From positions 322,001 to 386,000 of the forward strand of contig JAKOON010000108.1 in NCBI GenBank assembly GCA_022577435.1: 64,000 bases of DNA. The letters run 5' to 3'. This DNA is from Embiotoca jacksoni (taxonomy: Eukaryota; Chordata; Actinopteri; Embiotocidae). The position numbers and the translations under genes are program-made. The notes under the pieces are model-generated. The model saw only the letters and a program-made list of their open reading frames with translations, did not search any database and was not told the DNA's origin. This document shows, piece after piece, positions 29,213-45,600 of the stretch. The first letter of the stretch is position 1. Each line of letters begins with the position of its first letter.

Positions 29213-32200
29213 GGGAACACAAGTACAACATTTGGAACACAAGAACAACATCTGGAAAACAGGTATGACATCTGGAACAAAAGAATATCATCCGGAACAC
29301 AAGTACAACATCTGGATCACAAGTACAACATCTGGAACACAAGAACAACATATTGAACAGAAGCAAAACATCTCGAACAAAAAAACAACATCTGGAACAC
29401 AAGTAGAACATCTGGAAAACAAGTAGAACATCGGGAAAACAAGTAGAACATCTGGAACACAAGAACAACATCTGGAACACAAGTATGACATCTAGAAGAC
29501 AAGTACAACATCTGGAACACAAGTAGAACATCTGGAAAACAAGTACAACATCTAGAACACAGGTAGAACAACTGGAACACAAGAACAACACTTGGAAAAC
29601 AAGTAGAACATCTGGAACACAAGAACATCATCTGGAACACAAGTACGCCATCTGGAAAACAAGAACAACATCTGGAACACAGGTACAACATCTGGAACAC
29701 AAGTACAACATTTGGAAAACCAGTACAACATCTGGAACACAAGTACAACATCTGGAACACAAGTAGAACATCTGGAAAACGAGTATAACTTCTGGAAAAT
29801 AAGTGCAACATTTGGAAAATAAGTGCAACATCTGGAACACAAATACAACTTCTGGAACACAAGTACAACATCTAGATCACAAGTACAACATCTGGAACAC
29901 AAGCAGAACATCTGGAACACAAGCAGAACATCTGGAACACAAGCTGGAGATCTGGAACACAAGTAGAACATCTGCAACACAAGTACAACATCTGGATCAC
30001 AAGTACAACATCTGGAACACAGGAATATCATCCGGAACACAAGTACAACATCTGGATCACAAGTACAACATCTGGAACAGAATTAGAACATCTGCAACAC
30101 AAGCAGAACATCTGGAACACAAGTACAACATCTGGAACACAAGTAGAGCACCAGGAAAACACCTACAAAAACATCTGGAACACAAGAGGAACATCTGGAA
30201 AACAAGTGGAACATAGGGAAAACAAGTAGAACATCGGAAACACAAGTAGAACATCTGTAACACAAGTAGAACATCTGTAAAACAAGTAGAACATCTGGAA
30301 CACATGTTGAACATCTGGAACACAAGTAGAACATCTGCAACACAAGTAGAACATCTGGAGCACAAGAACAACACTTGGAACACAAGTAGAAAAGTAGAAC
30401 ATCTGGAACACAAGAACATCATCTGGAACACAAGTACACCATCTTGAACACAAGTAGAACATCTGCAACACAAGTAGAACATCTGGAATACAAGAACAAC
30501 ATCTGGAACACCAGTACAACATCTGGAACACAAGTACAACATTTGGAAGACAAGAACAACATCTGGAACACAAGTATGACATCTGGAAGACAAGTAGAAC
30601 ATCTGGAACACAGGTGCAACATCTGGAACACAAATACAACTTCTGGAACACAAGACCAACATCTGGATCACAAGTACAACATCTGGAACACAATAACAAC
30701 ATATTGAACACAGGCAAAACATCTCGAACAAAAAAACAACATCTGGAACACAAGCAGAACATCTGGAACACAAGCAAAATATCTCGAACAAAAAAACAAC
30801 ATCTGGAAAACAAGTAGAACATCTGCAACACAAGTACAACATCTGCAACACGAGAACAACATCTGGAAAACAAATACAACATCTGGAACACAAGCAGGAG
30901 ATCGGGAACACAAGAAGAACATCTGCAACACAAGTACAACATCTGCAACACGAGAACAAGATCTGGAAAACAAAAACAACTTCTGTAACACAAGTACAAC
31001 ATCGGGAGCACAAAAACAAAATCTGGAACACAAGTAGAACATCTGGAAAACAAGTAGAACATCGGGAACACAAGTAGAACATCTGTAACACAAGTAGAAC
31101 ATCTGGAAAACAAGTAGAACATCTGGAACACATGTTGAACATCTGGAACACAAGTAGAACATCTGCAACACAAGTAGAACATCTGGAACACAAGAACAAC
31201 ACTTGGAAAACAAGTAGAAAAGTAGAACATCTGGAACACAAGAACATCATCTGGAACACAAGTACACCATCTTGAACACAAGTAGAACATCTGCAACACA
31301 AGTAGAACATCTGCAACACAAGTAGAACATCTGGAATACAAGAACAACATCTGGAACACCAGTACAACATCTGGAACACAAGTATGACATCTGGAAGACA
31401 AGTAGAACATCTGGAACACAGGTGCAACATCTGGAACACAAGACCAACATGTGGATCACAAATACAACATCTGGAACACAATAACAACATATTGAACACA
31501 AGCAAAACATCTCGAACAAAAAAACAACATCTGGAACACAAGCAGAACATCTGGAACACAAGCAAAATATCTCAAACAAAAAAACAACATCTGGAAAACA
31601 AGTAGAACATCTTCAACACAAGTACAACATCTGCAACACGAGAACAACATCTGGAAAACAAATACAACATCTGGAACACAAGTACAACATCTGGAACACA
31701 AAAACAAAATCTGGAACACAAGTAGAACATCTGGAAAACAAGTAGAACATTGGAAACACGAGTAGAACATCTGCAATACAAGTAGAACATCTGGGAACAG
31801 ATAAACAACATTTGGGACAGAAGAACAACATCTGGAACACAAGCAGAAAATCTGGAACACAAGAACAACATCTGGAACACAAGTATGGCATCTGGAACAC
31901 AATTAGAACATCTGGAAGACAAGTAGAACATCTGGAACACAAGTAGAACATCTGCAACACAAGTAGAACATCTGGAACACAAGAACAACACTTGGAACAC
32001 AAGTAGAAAAGTAGAACATCTGGAACACAAGAACATCATCTGGAACACAAGTACACAATCTGGAAAACAAGTACAACATCTGGAACACAAGTATAACATC
32101 TGGAACACAAGTAGAACATCTGCAACACAAGTAGAACATCTGGAACACAAGAACAACATCTGGAACACCAGTACAACATCTGGAACACCAGAATAACATC

Positions 32201-32734
32201 TGGAACACAAGAGGAACATTTGGAAAACAAGTGCAAAATCTGGAACACAAGAGGAACATCTGGAAAACAAGTGGAACATAGGGAACACAAGTAGAACATC
32301 GGCAACACAAGTAGAACATCTGTAACACAAGTAGAACATCTGGAAAACAAGTAGAACATCTGGAACACTTGTTGAACATCTGGAACACAAGAACAACATC
32401 TGGAACACAAGCAAAACATCTCGAAAAAAAACAACAACATCTGGAACACAAGAACAACATCTGGAAAACAAGAATGACATCTGGAACACAGGAATATCAT
32501 CCAGAACACAAGTACAACATCTGGATCACAAGTACAACATCTGGAACACAGGAATATCATCCGGAACACAAGTACAACATCTGGATCACAAGTACAACAT
32601 CTGGAACAGAAGTAGAACATCTGGAACACAAGCAAAACATCTCGAACAAAAAAAACAACATCTGTAACACAAGCAGAACATCTGGAACACAAATAAAACA
32701 TCTGCAACACAAGTACAACATCTGTAACACGAGA
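29213..32734 (+). repeat. Mosaic zone upstream of the 6,937-bp HOR pair
   Basis: The array continues without a gap but its monomer order is a patchwork. About 29.5-30.2 kb resembles 47.7-48.35 kb, including the rare GCTGGAG monomer near 29943. About 30.4-30.9 kb and 31.2-32.4 kb resemble the block recurring near 36.0-37.2, 43.0-44.1 and 48.5-49.8 kb. About 30.88-31.08 kb repeats the GCAGGAG / CGGGAG series of 28.68-28.83 kb. A private CTCAAAC (for CTCGAAC) occurs near 31571. Confidence 0.65.
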
Positions 32735-35700
32735 ACAACATCTGGAAAACAAGTACAACATCTGAAACACAAGTAGAACATCTGCAACACAAGCAGAACA
32801 TCTGGAACACAAGTACAACATCTGGAACACAAGTAGAGCACCTGGAAAACACCTGGAACACAAGTGCAAAATCTGGAACACAAGAGGAACATCTGGAAAA
32901 CAAGTGGAACATAGGGAACACAAGTAGAACATCTGTAACACAAGTAGTACATCTGGAAAACAAGTAGAACATCTGGAACACAGGTAGAACATCTGGAACA
33001 CTAGTACAACATTTGGAACAGAAGAACAACATCTGGAAAACAAGTTTGACATCTGGAACACAAGAATATCATCCGGAACACAAGTAGAACATTTGGAACA
33101 CAGGTGGAACATCTGGAACACTAGAACAACACTTGGAAAACAAGTACAACATCTGGAACACAAGTACAACATCTGGAACACAAGTAGAACATCTGGAAAA
33201 CGAGTATAACTTCTGGAAAATAAGTGCAACATTTGGAAAATAAGTGCAACATCTGGAACACAAATACAACTTCTGGAACATAAGTACAAAATTTGGAAAA
33301 CAAGTACAACATCTGGAACACGAGTACAACATCTGGAACACAAGTAGAACATCTGGAAAACAAGTGGAAGATCGGGAACACAAGTAGAACATCTGCAACA
33401 CAAGTAGAACATCTGTAACACTAGTAGAACATCTGGATAACTAGTAGAACATCTGGAAAACATGTTGAACATCTGGAACACAAGAACAACATCTGGAACA
33501 CAAGTACAACATTTGGAACAGAAGAACAACATCTGGAACACAAGCAGAAAATCTGGAACACAAGAACAACATCTGGAACTCAAGTATGACATCTGGAACA
33601 GATAAATAACATCTGGAACACCAGTACAACATATGGAACACGAGAACAACATCTGCAATTCAAGAACAACATCTGGAAAACAAGTATGACATTTGGAACA
33701 CAAGAACATCATCCGGAACACATGTACAACATCTGGATCACAAGTACAACATCTGGAACACAAGAACAAAATTTGGAAAACAAGAACATCTGGAACACAA
33801 GTATGACATCTGGAAGACAAGTAGAACATCTGGAACACAGGTGGAACATCTGGAACACAAGAACAACACTTGGAACACAAGTACAACATTTGGAAAACAA
33901 GTACAACATCTGGAACACAAGAACAACATATTGAACACAAGCAAAACATCTCGAACAAAAAAACAACATCTGGAACACAAGCAGAACATCTGGAACACAA
34001 GCAGGAGATCTGGAACACAAGAAGAACATCTGCAACACAAGTACAACATCTGCAACACGAGAACAAGATCTGGAAAACAAAAACAACTTCTGTAACACAA
34101 GTACAACATCGGGAGCATAAAAACAAAATCTGGAACACAAGTAGAACATCTGGAAAACAAGTAGAACATCGGGAACACAAGTAGAACATCTGGAACACGA
34201 GAACAACATCTGGAACACAAGTATGACATCTAGAAGACAAGTACAACATCTGGAACACAAGTAGAACATCTGGAACACAAGTACAACATCTAGAACACAG
34301 GTAGAACAACTGGAACACAAGAACAACACTTGGAAAACAAGTAGAACATCTGGAACACAAGAACATCATCTGGAACACAAGTACACCATCTGGAAAACAA
34401 GTACAACATCTGGAACACAGGTACAACATCTGGAACAGAAGTACAACATTTGGAAAACCAGTACAACATCTGGAACACAAGTACAACATCTGGAACACAA
34501 GTAGAACATCTGGAAAACGAGTATAACTTCTGGAAAATAAGTGCAACATTTGGAAAATAAGTGCAACATCTGGAACACAAATACAACTTCTGGAACACAA
34601 GTACAACATCTAGATCACAAGTACAACATCTGGAACACAAGCAGAACATCTGGAACACAAGCAGAACATCTGGAACACAAGCAGGAGATCTGGAACACAA
34701 GTAGAACATCTGCAACACAAGTACAACATCTGCAACACGAGAACAATATCTGGAAGAAAAAAAAAACAGCTTCTGGAACACAAGTACAACATCTGGAACA
34801 CAAAAACAAAATCCGGAACACAAGTAGAACATCTGGAAAACAAGTAGAACATCGGGAACACAAGTACAACATTTGGAACACAAGAACAACATCTGGAAAA
34901 CAGGTATGACATCTGGAACAAAAGAATATCATCCGGAACACAAGTACAACATCTGGATCACAAGTACAACATCTGGAACACAAGAACAACATATTGAACA
35001 GAAGCAAAACATCTCGAACAAAAAAACAACATCTGGAACACAAGTAGAACATCTGGAAAACAAGTAGAACATCTGGAATACAAGAACATCATCTGGAACA
35101 CAAGTACACCATCTGGAAAACAAGTACAACATCTGGAACACAAGTACAACATCTGGAACACAAGTAGAACATCTGGAACACAAGTACAACATCTAGAACA
35201 CAGGTAGAACAACTGGAACACAAGAACAACACCTGGAACACAAGAACAACAGCTGGAAAACGAGTATAACTTCTGGAAAATAAGTGCAACATTTGGAAAA
35301 TAAGTGCAACTTCTGGAAAATAAGTGCAACATCTGGAACACAAATACAACTTCTGGAACACAATAACAACATATTGAACACAAGCAAAACATCTCGAACA
35401 AAAAAACAACATCTGGAACACAAGCAGAACATCTGGAACACAAGCAGAACATCTGGAACACAAGCAGGAGATCTGGAAAACAAGTAGAACATCTCCAACA
35501 CAAGTACAACATCTGCAACGCAAGTAGAACATCTGGGAACAGATAAACAACATCTGGAACACCAGTACAACATCTGGAACACAAGAACAACATCTGGAAA
35601 ACAAGTATGACATCTGGAACACAGGAATATCATCCGGAACACAAGTACAACATCTGGATCACAAGTACAACATCTGGAACACAGGAATATCATCCGGAAC

Positions 35701-38700
35701 ACAAGTACAACATCTGGATCACAAGTACAACATCTGGAACAGAAGTAGAACATCTGCAACACAGGCAGAACATCTGGAACACAAGTACAACATCTGGAAC
35801 ACAAGTAGAGCACCTGGAAAACACCTACAAAAACATCTGGAACACAAGAGGAACATCTGGAAAACAAGTGGAACATAGGGAAAACAAGTAGAACATCGGT
35901 AACACAAGTAGAACATCTGTAACACAAGTAGAACATCTGGAAAACAAGTAGAACATCTGGAACACATGTTGAACATCTGGAACACAAGTAGAACATCTGC
36001 AACACAAGTAGAACATCTGGAACACAAGAACATCATCTGGAACACAAGTACACCATCTTGAACACAAGTAGAACATCTGCAACACAAGTAGAACATCTGG
36101 AATACAAGAACAACATCTGGAACACCAGTACAACATCTGGAACACAAGTACAACATTTGGAAGACAAGAACAACATCTGGAACACAAGTATGACATCTGG
36201 AAGACAAGTAGAACATCTGGAACACAGGTGCAACATCTGGAACACAAATACAACTTCTGGAACACAAGACCAACATGTGGATCACAAATACAACATCTGG
36301 AACACAATAACAACATATTGAACACAAGCAAAACATCTCGAACAAAAAAACAACATCTGGAACACAAGCAGAACATCTGGAACACAAGCAAAATATCTCG
36401 AACAAAAAAACAACATCTGGAAAACAAGTAGAACATCTGCAACACAAGTACAACATCTGCAACACGAGAACAACATCTGGAAAACAAATACAACATCTGG
36501 AACACAAGTACAACATCTGGAACACAAAAACAAAATCTGGAACACAAGTAGAACATCTGGAAAACAAGTAGAACATTGGAAACACGAGTAGAACATCTGC
36601 AATACAAGTAGAACATCTGGGAACAGATAAACAACATTTGGGACAGAAGAACAACATCTGGAACACAAGCAGAAAATCTGGAACACAAGAACAACATCTG
36701 GAACACAAGTATGGCATCTGGAACACAAGTAGAACATCTGGAAGACAAGTAGAACATCTGGAACACAAGTAGAACATCTGCAACACAAGTAGAACATCTG
36801 GAACACAAGAACAACACTTGGAACACAAGTAGAAAAGTAGAACATCTGGAACACAAGTAGAACATCTGGAACACAAGAACATCATCTGGAACACAAGTAC
36901 ACAATCTGGAAAACAAGTACAACATCTGGAACACAAGTATAACATCTGGAACACAAGTAGAACATCTGCAACACAAGTAGAACATCTGGAACACAAGAAC
37001 AACATCTGGAACACCAGTACAACATCTGGAACACCAGAATAACATCTGGAACACAAGAGGAACATCTGGAAAACAAGTGCAAAATCTGGAACACAAGAGG
37101 AACATCTGGAAAACAAGTGGAACATAGGGAACACAAGTAGAACATCGGCAACACAAGTAGAACATCTGTAACACAAGTAGAACATCTGGAAAACAAGTAG
37201 AACATCTGGAACACGTGTTGAACATCTGGAACACAAGAACAACTTCTGGAACACAAGTACAACATTTGGAACACAAGTACACCATCTGGAAAACAAGTAC
37301 AACATCTGGAACTCAAGAAGAACATGTGGAACACAAGTACAACTTCTGGAACACAAGTACAACATTTGGAAAACAAGTACACCATCTGGAAAAGAAGTAC
37401 ACCATCTGGAAAACAAGTACAACATCTGCAACACAAGTACAACATCTGGAAAACAAGTACAACATCTGGAACAGAAGTAGAACATCTGGAACACAAGCAA
37501 AACATCTCGAAAAAAAACAACAACATCTGGAACACAAGAACAACATCTGGAAAACAAGAATGACATCTGGAACACAGGAATATCATCCAGAACACAAGTA
37601 CAACATCTGGATCACAAGTACAACATCTGGAACACAGGAATATCATCCGGAACACAAGTACAACATCTGGATCACAAGTACAACATCTGGAACAGAAGTA
37701 GAACATCTGGAACACAAGCAAAACATCTCGAACAAAAAAAACAACATCTGGAACACAAGCAGAACATCTGGAACACAAATAAAACATCTGCAACACAAGT
37801 ACAACATCTGTAACACGAGAACAACATCTGGAAAACAAGTACAACATCTGAAACACAAGTAGAACATCTGCAACACAAGCAGAACATCTGGAACACAAGT
37901 ACAACATCTGGAACACAAGTAGAGCACCTGGAAAACACCTGGAACACAAGTGCAAAATCTGGAACACAAGAGGAACATCTGGAAAACAAGTGGAACATAG
38001 GGAACACAAGTAGAACATCTGTAACACAAGTAGTACATCTGGAAAACAAGTAGAACATCTGGAACACAGGTAGAACATCTGGAACACTAGTACAACATTT
38101 GGAACAGAAGAACAACATCTGGAAAACAAGTTTGACATCTGGAACACAAGAATATCATCCGGAACACAAGTAGAACATTTGGAACACAGGTGGAACATCT
38201 GGAACACTAGAACAACACTTGGAAAACAAGTACAACATCTGGAACACAAGTACAACATCTGGAACACAAGTAGAACATCTGGAAAACGAGTATAACTTCT
38301 GGAAAATAAGTGCAACATTTGGAAAATAAGTGCAACATCTGGAACACAAATACAACTTCTGGAACATAAGTACAAAATTTGGAAAACAAGTACAACATTT
38401 GGAACAGAAGAACAACATCTGGAACACAAGCAGAAAATCTGGAACACAAGAACAACATCTGGAACTCAAGTATGACATCTGGAACAGATAAATAACATCT
38501 GGAACACCAGTACAACATATGGAACACGAGAACAACATCTGCAATTCAAGAACAACATCTGGAAAACAAGTATGACATTTGGAACACAAGAACATCATCC
38601 GGAACACATGTACAACATCTGGATCACAAGTACAACATCTGGAACACAAGAACAAAATTTGGAAAACAAGAACATCTGGAACACAAGTATGACATCTGGA

Positions 38701-39671
38701 AGACAAGTAGAACATCTGGAACACAGGTGGAACATCTGGAACACAAGAACAACACTTGGAACACAAGTACAACATTTGGAAAACAAGTACAACATCTGGA
38801 ACACAAGAACAACATATTGAACACAAGCAAAACATCTCGAACAAAAAAACAACATCTGGAACACAAGCAGAACATCTGGAACACAAGCAGGAGATCTGGA
38901 ACACAAGAAGAACATCTGCAACACAAGTACAACATCTGCAACACGAGAACAAGATCTGGAAAACAAAAACAACTTCTGTAACACAAGTACAACATCGGGA
39001 GCACAAAAACAAAATCTGGAACACAAGTAGAACATCTGGAAAACAAGTAGAACATCGGGAACACAAGTAGAACATCTGGAACACGAGAACAACATCTGGA
39101 ACACAAGTATGACATCTAGAAGACAAGTACAACATCTGGAACACAAGTAGAACATCTGGAACACAAGTACAACATCTAGAACACAGGTAGAACAACTGGA
39201 ACACAAGAACAACACTTGGAAAACAAGTAGAACATCTGGAACACAAGAACATCATCTGGAACACAAGTACACCATCTGGAAAACAAGTACAACATCTGGA
39301 ACACAGGTACAACATCTGGAACAGAAGTACAACATTTGGAAAACCAGTACAACATCTGGAACACAAGTACAACATCTGGAACACAAGTAGAACATCTGGA
39401 AAACGAGTATAACTTCTGGAAAATAAGTGCAACATTTGGAAAATAAGTGCAACATCTGGAACACAAATACAACTTCTGGAACACAAGTACAACATCTAGA
39501 TCACAAGTACAACATCTGGAACACAAGCAGAACATCTGGAACACAAGCAGAACATCTGGAACACAAGCAGGAGATCGGGAACACAAGTAGAACATCTGCA
39601 ACACAAGTACAACATCTGCAACACGAGAACAATATCTGGAAGAAAAAAAAAACAGCTTCTGGAACACAAGT
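32735..39671 (+). repeat. 6,937-bp HOR, copy 1
   Basis: This is the cleanest HOR of the window. Landmarks at 33777, 34757, 38663 and 39643 reappear at 40714, 41694, 45440 and 46420. The left edge is exact by eye: identity starts at 32735/39672 within ACAACATCT, immediately after GAGA here versus AAGT there. The unit contains two partially related halves, each with a 17-mer and an A10 landmark 980 bp apart. Confidence 0.9.
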
Positions 39672-42600
39672 ACAACATCTGGAAAACAAGTACAACATCT
39701 GAAACACAAGTAGAACATCTGCAACACAAGCAGAACATCTGGAACACAAGTACAACATCTGGAACACAAGTAGAGCACCTGGAAAACACCTGGAACACAA
39801 GTGCAAAATCTGGAACACAAGAGGAACATCTGGAAAACAAGTGGAACATAGGGAACACAAGTAGAACATCTGTAACACAAGTAGTACATCTGGAAAACAA
39901 GTAGAACATCTGGAACACAGGTAGAACATCTGGAACACTAGTACAACATTTGGAACAGAAGAACAACATCTGGAAAACAAGTTTGACATCTGGAACACAA
40001 GAATATCATCCGGAACACAAGTAGAACATTTGGAACACAGGTGGAACATCTGGAACACTAGAACAACACTTGGAAAACAAGTACAACATCTGGAACACAA
40101 GTACAACATCTGGAACACAAGTAGAACATCTGGAAAACGAGTATAACTTCTGGAAAATAAGTGCAACATTTGGAAAATAAGTGCAACATCTGGAACACAA
40201 ATACAACTTCTGGAACATAAGTACAAAATTTGGAAAACAAGTACAACATCTGGAACACGAGTACAACATCTGGAACACAAGTAGAACATCTGGAAAACAA
40301 GTGGAAGATCGGGAACACAAGTAGAACATCTGCAACACAAGTAGAACATCTGTAACACTAGTAGAACATCTGGATAACTAGTAGAACATCTGGAAAACAT
40401 GTTGAACATCTGGAACACAAGAACAACATCTGGAACACAAGTACAACATTTGGAACAGAAGAACAACATCTGGAACACAAGCAGAAAATCTGGAACACAA
40501 GAACAACATCTGGAACTCAAGTATGACATCTGGAACAGATAAATAACATCTGGAACACCAGTACAACATATGGAACACGAGAACAACATCTGCAATTCAA
40601 GAACAACATCTGGAAAACAAGTATGACATTTGGAACACAAGAACATCATCCGGAACACATGTACAACATCTGGATCACAAGTACAACATCTGGAACACAA
40701 GAACAAAATTTGGAAAACAAGAACATCTGGAACACAAGTATGACATCTGGAAGACAAGTAGAACATCTGGAACACAGGTGGAACATCTGGAACACAAGAA
40801 CAACACTTGGAACACAAGTACAACATTTGGAAAACAAGTACAACATCTGGAACACAAGAACAACATATTGAACACAAGCAAAACATCTCGAACAAAAAAA
40901 CAACATCTGGAACACAAGCAGAACATCTGGAACACAAGCAGGAGATCTGGAACACAAGAAGAACATCTGCAACACAAGTACAACATCTGCAACACGAGAA
41001 CAAGATCTGGAAAACAAAAACAACTTCTGTAACACAAGTACAACATCGGGAGCATAAAAACAAAATCTGGAACACAAGTAGAACATCTGGAAAACAAGTA
41101 GAACATCGGGAACACAAGTAGAACATCTGGAACACGAGAACAACATCTGGAACACAAGTATGACATCTAGAAGACAAGTACAACATCTGGAACACAAGTA
41201 GAACATCTGGAACACAAGTACAACATCTAGAACACAGGTAGAACAACTGGAACACAAGAACAACACTTGGAAAACAAGTAGAACATCTGGAACACAAGAA
41301 CATCATCTGGAACACAAGTACACCATCTGGAAAACAAGTACAACATCTGGAACACAGGTACAACATCTGGAACAGAAGTACAACATTTGGAAAACCAGTA
41401 CAACATCTGGAACACAAGTACAACATCTGGAACACAAGTAGAACATCTGGAAAACGAGTATAACTTCTGGAAAATAAGTGCAACATTTGGAAAATAAGTG
41501 CAACATCTGGAACACAAATACAACTTCTGGAACACAAGTACAACATCTAGATCACAAGTACAACATCTGGAACACAAGCAGAACATCTGGAACACAAGCA
41601 GAACATCTGGAACACAAGCAGGAGATCTGGAACACAAGTAGAACATCTGCAACACAAGTACAACATCTGCAACACGAGAACAATATCTGGAAGAAAAAAA
41701 AAACAGCTTCTGGAACACAAGTACAACATCTGGAACACAAAAACAAAATCCGGAACACAAGTAGAACATCTGGAAAACAAGTAGAACATCGGGAACACAA
41801 GTACAACATTTGGAACACAAGAACAACATCTGGAAAACAGGTATGACATCTGGAACAAAAGAATATCATCCGGAACACAAGTACAACATCTGGATCACAA
41901 GTACAACATCTGGAACACAAGAACAACATATTGAACAGAAGCAAAACATCTCGAACAAAAAAACAACATCTGGAACACAAGTAGAACATCTGGAAAACAA
42001 GTAGAACATCTGGAATACAAGAACATCATCTGGAACACAAGTACACCATCTGGAAAACAAGTACAACATCTGGAACACAAGTACAACATCTGGAACACAA
42101 GTAGAACATCTGGAACACAAGTACAACATCTAGAACACAGGTAGAACAACTGGAACACAAGAACAACACCTGGAACACAAGAACAACAGCTGGAAAACGA
42201 GTATAACTTCTGGAAAATAAGTGCAACATTTGGAAAATAAGTGCAACTTCTGGAAAATAAGTGCAACATCTGGAACACAAATACAACTTCTGGAACACAA
42301 TAACAACATATTGAACACAAGCAAAACATCTCGAACAAAAAAACAACATCTGGAACACAAGCAGAACATCTGGAACACAAGCAGAACATCTGGAACACAA
42401 GCAGGAGATCTGGAAAACAAGTAGAACATCTCCAACACAAGTACAACATCTGCAACGCAAGTAGAACATCTGGGAACAGATAAACAACATCTGGAACACC
42501 AGTACAACATCTGGAACACAAGAACAACATCTGGAAAACAAGTATGACATCTGGAACACAGGAATATCATCCGGAACACAAGTACAACATCTGGATCACA

Positions 42601-45600
42601 AGTACAACATCTGGAACACAGGAATATCATCCGGAACACAAGTACAACATCTGGATCACAAGTACAACATCTGGAACAGAAGTAGAACATCTGCAACACA
42701 GGCAGAACATCTGGAACACAAGTACAACATCTGGAACACAAGTAGAGCACCTGGAAAACACCTACAAAAACATCTGGAACACAAGAGGAACATCTGGAAA
42801 ACAAGTGGAACATAGGGAAAACAAGTAGAACATCGGTAACACAAGTAGAACATCTGTAACACAAGTAGAACATCTGGAAAACAAGTAGAACATCTGGAAC
42901 ACATGTTGAACATCTGGAACACAAGTAGAACATCTGCAACACAAGTAGAACATCTGGAACACAAGAACATCATCTGGAACACAAGTACACCATCTTGAAC
43001 ACAAGTAGAACATCTGCAACACAAGTAGAACATCTGGAATACAAGAACAACATCTGGAACACCAGTACAACATCTGGAACACAAGTACAACATTTGGAAG
43101 ACAAGAACAACATCTGGAACACAAGTATGACATCTGGAAGACAAGTAGAACATCTGGAACACAGGTGCAACATCTGGAACACAAATACAACTTCTGGAAC
43201 ACAAGACCAACATGTGGATCACAAATACAACATCTGGAACACAATAACAACATATTGAACACAAGCAAAACATCTCGAACAAAAAAACAACATCTGGAAC
43301 ACAAGCAGAACATCTGGAACACAAGCAAAATATCTCGAACAAAAAAACAACATCTGGAAAACAAGTAGAACATCTGCAACACAAGTACAACATCTGCAAC
43401 ACGAGAACAACATCTGGAAAACAAATACAACATCTGGAACACAAGTACAACATCTGGAACACAAAAACAAAATCTGGAACACAAGTAGAACATCTGGAAA
43501 ACAAGTAGAACATTGGAAACACGAGTAGAACATCTGCAATACAAGTAGAACATCTGGGAACAGATAAACAACATTTGGGACAGAAGAACAACATCTGGAA
43601 CACAAGCAGAAAATCTGGAACACAAGAACAACATCTGGAACACAAGTATGGCATCTGGAACACAAGTAGAACATCTGGAAGACAAGTAGAACATCTGGAA
43701 CACAAGTAGAACATCTGCAACACAAGTAGAACATCTGGAACACAAGAACAACACTTGGAACACAAGTAGAAAAGTAGAACATCTGGAACACAAGTAGAAC
43801 ATCTGGAACACAAGAACATCATCTGGAACACAAGTACACAATCTGGAAAACAAGTACAACATCTGGAACACAAGTATAACATCTGGAACACAAGTAGAAC
43901 ATCTGCAACACAAGTAGAACATCTGGAACACAAGAACAACATCTGGAACACCAGTACAACATCTGGAACACCAGAATAACATCTGGAACACAAGAGGAAC
44001 ATCTGGAAAACAAGTGCAAAATCTGGAACACAAGAGGAACATCTGGAAAACAAGTGGAACATAGGGAACACAAGTAGAACATCGGCAACACAAGTAGAAC
44101 ATCTGTAACACAAGTAGAACATCTGGAAAACAAGTAGAACATCTGGAACACGTGTTGAACATCTGGAACACAAGAACAACTTCTGGAACACAAGTACAAC
44201 ATTTGGAACACAAGTACACCATCTGGAAAACAAGTACAACATCTGGAACAGAAGTAGAACATCTGGAACACAAGCAAAACATCTCGAAAAAAAACAACAA
44301 CATCTGGAACACAAGAACAACATCTGGAAAACAAGAATGACATCTGGAACACAGGAATATCATCCAGAACACAAGTACAACATCTGGATCACAAGTACAA
44401 CATCTGGAACACAGGAATATCATCCGGAACACAAGTACAACATCTGGATCACAAGTACAACATCTGGAACAGAAGTAGAACATCTGGAACACAAGCAAAA
44501 CATCTCGAACAAAAAAAACAACATCTGGAACACAAGCAGAACATCTGGAACACAAATAAAACATCTGCAACACAAGTACAACATCTGTAACACGAGAACA
44601 ACATCTGGAAAAGAAGTACAACATCTGAAACACAAGTAGAACATCTGCAACACAAGCAGAACATCTGGAACACAAGTACAACATCTGGAACACAAGTAGA
44701 GCACCTGGAAAACACCTGGAACACAAGTGCAAAATCTGGAACACAAGAGGAACATCTGGAAAACAAGTGGAACATAGGGAACACAAGTAGAACATCTGTA
44801 ACACAAGTAGTACATCTGGAAAACAAGTAGAACATCTGGAACACAGGTAGAACATCTGGAACACTAGTACAACATTTGGAACAGAAGAACAACATCTGGA
44901 AAACAAGTTTGACATCTGGAACACAAGAATATCATCCGGAACACAAGTAGAACATTTGGAACACAGGTGGAACATCTGGAACACTAGAACAACACTTGGA
45001 AAACAAGTACAACATCTGGAACACAAGTACAACATCTGGAACACAAGTAGAACATCTGGAAAACGAGTATAACTTCTGGAAAATAAGTGCAACATTTGGA
45101 AAATAAGTGCAACATCTGGAACACAAATACAACTTCTGGAACATAAGTACAAAATTTGGAAAACAAGTACAACATTTGGAACAGAAGAACAACATCTGGA
45201 ACACAAGCAGAAAATCTGGAACACAAGAACAACATCTGGAACTCAAGTATGACATCTGGAACAGATAAATAACATCTGGAACACCAGTACAACATATGGA
45301 ACACGAGAACAACATCTGCAATTCAAGAACAACATCTGGAAAACAAGTATGACATTTGGAACACAAGAACATCATCCGGAACACATGTACAACATCTGGA
45401 TCACAAGTACAACATCTGGAACACAAGAACAAAATTTGGAAAACAAGAACATCTGGAACACAAGTATGACATCTGGAAGACAAGTAGAACATCTGGAACA
45501 CAGGTGGAACATCTGGAACACAAGAACAACACTTGGAACACAAGTACAACGTTTGGAAAACAAGTACAACATCTGGAACACAAGAACAACATATTGAACA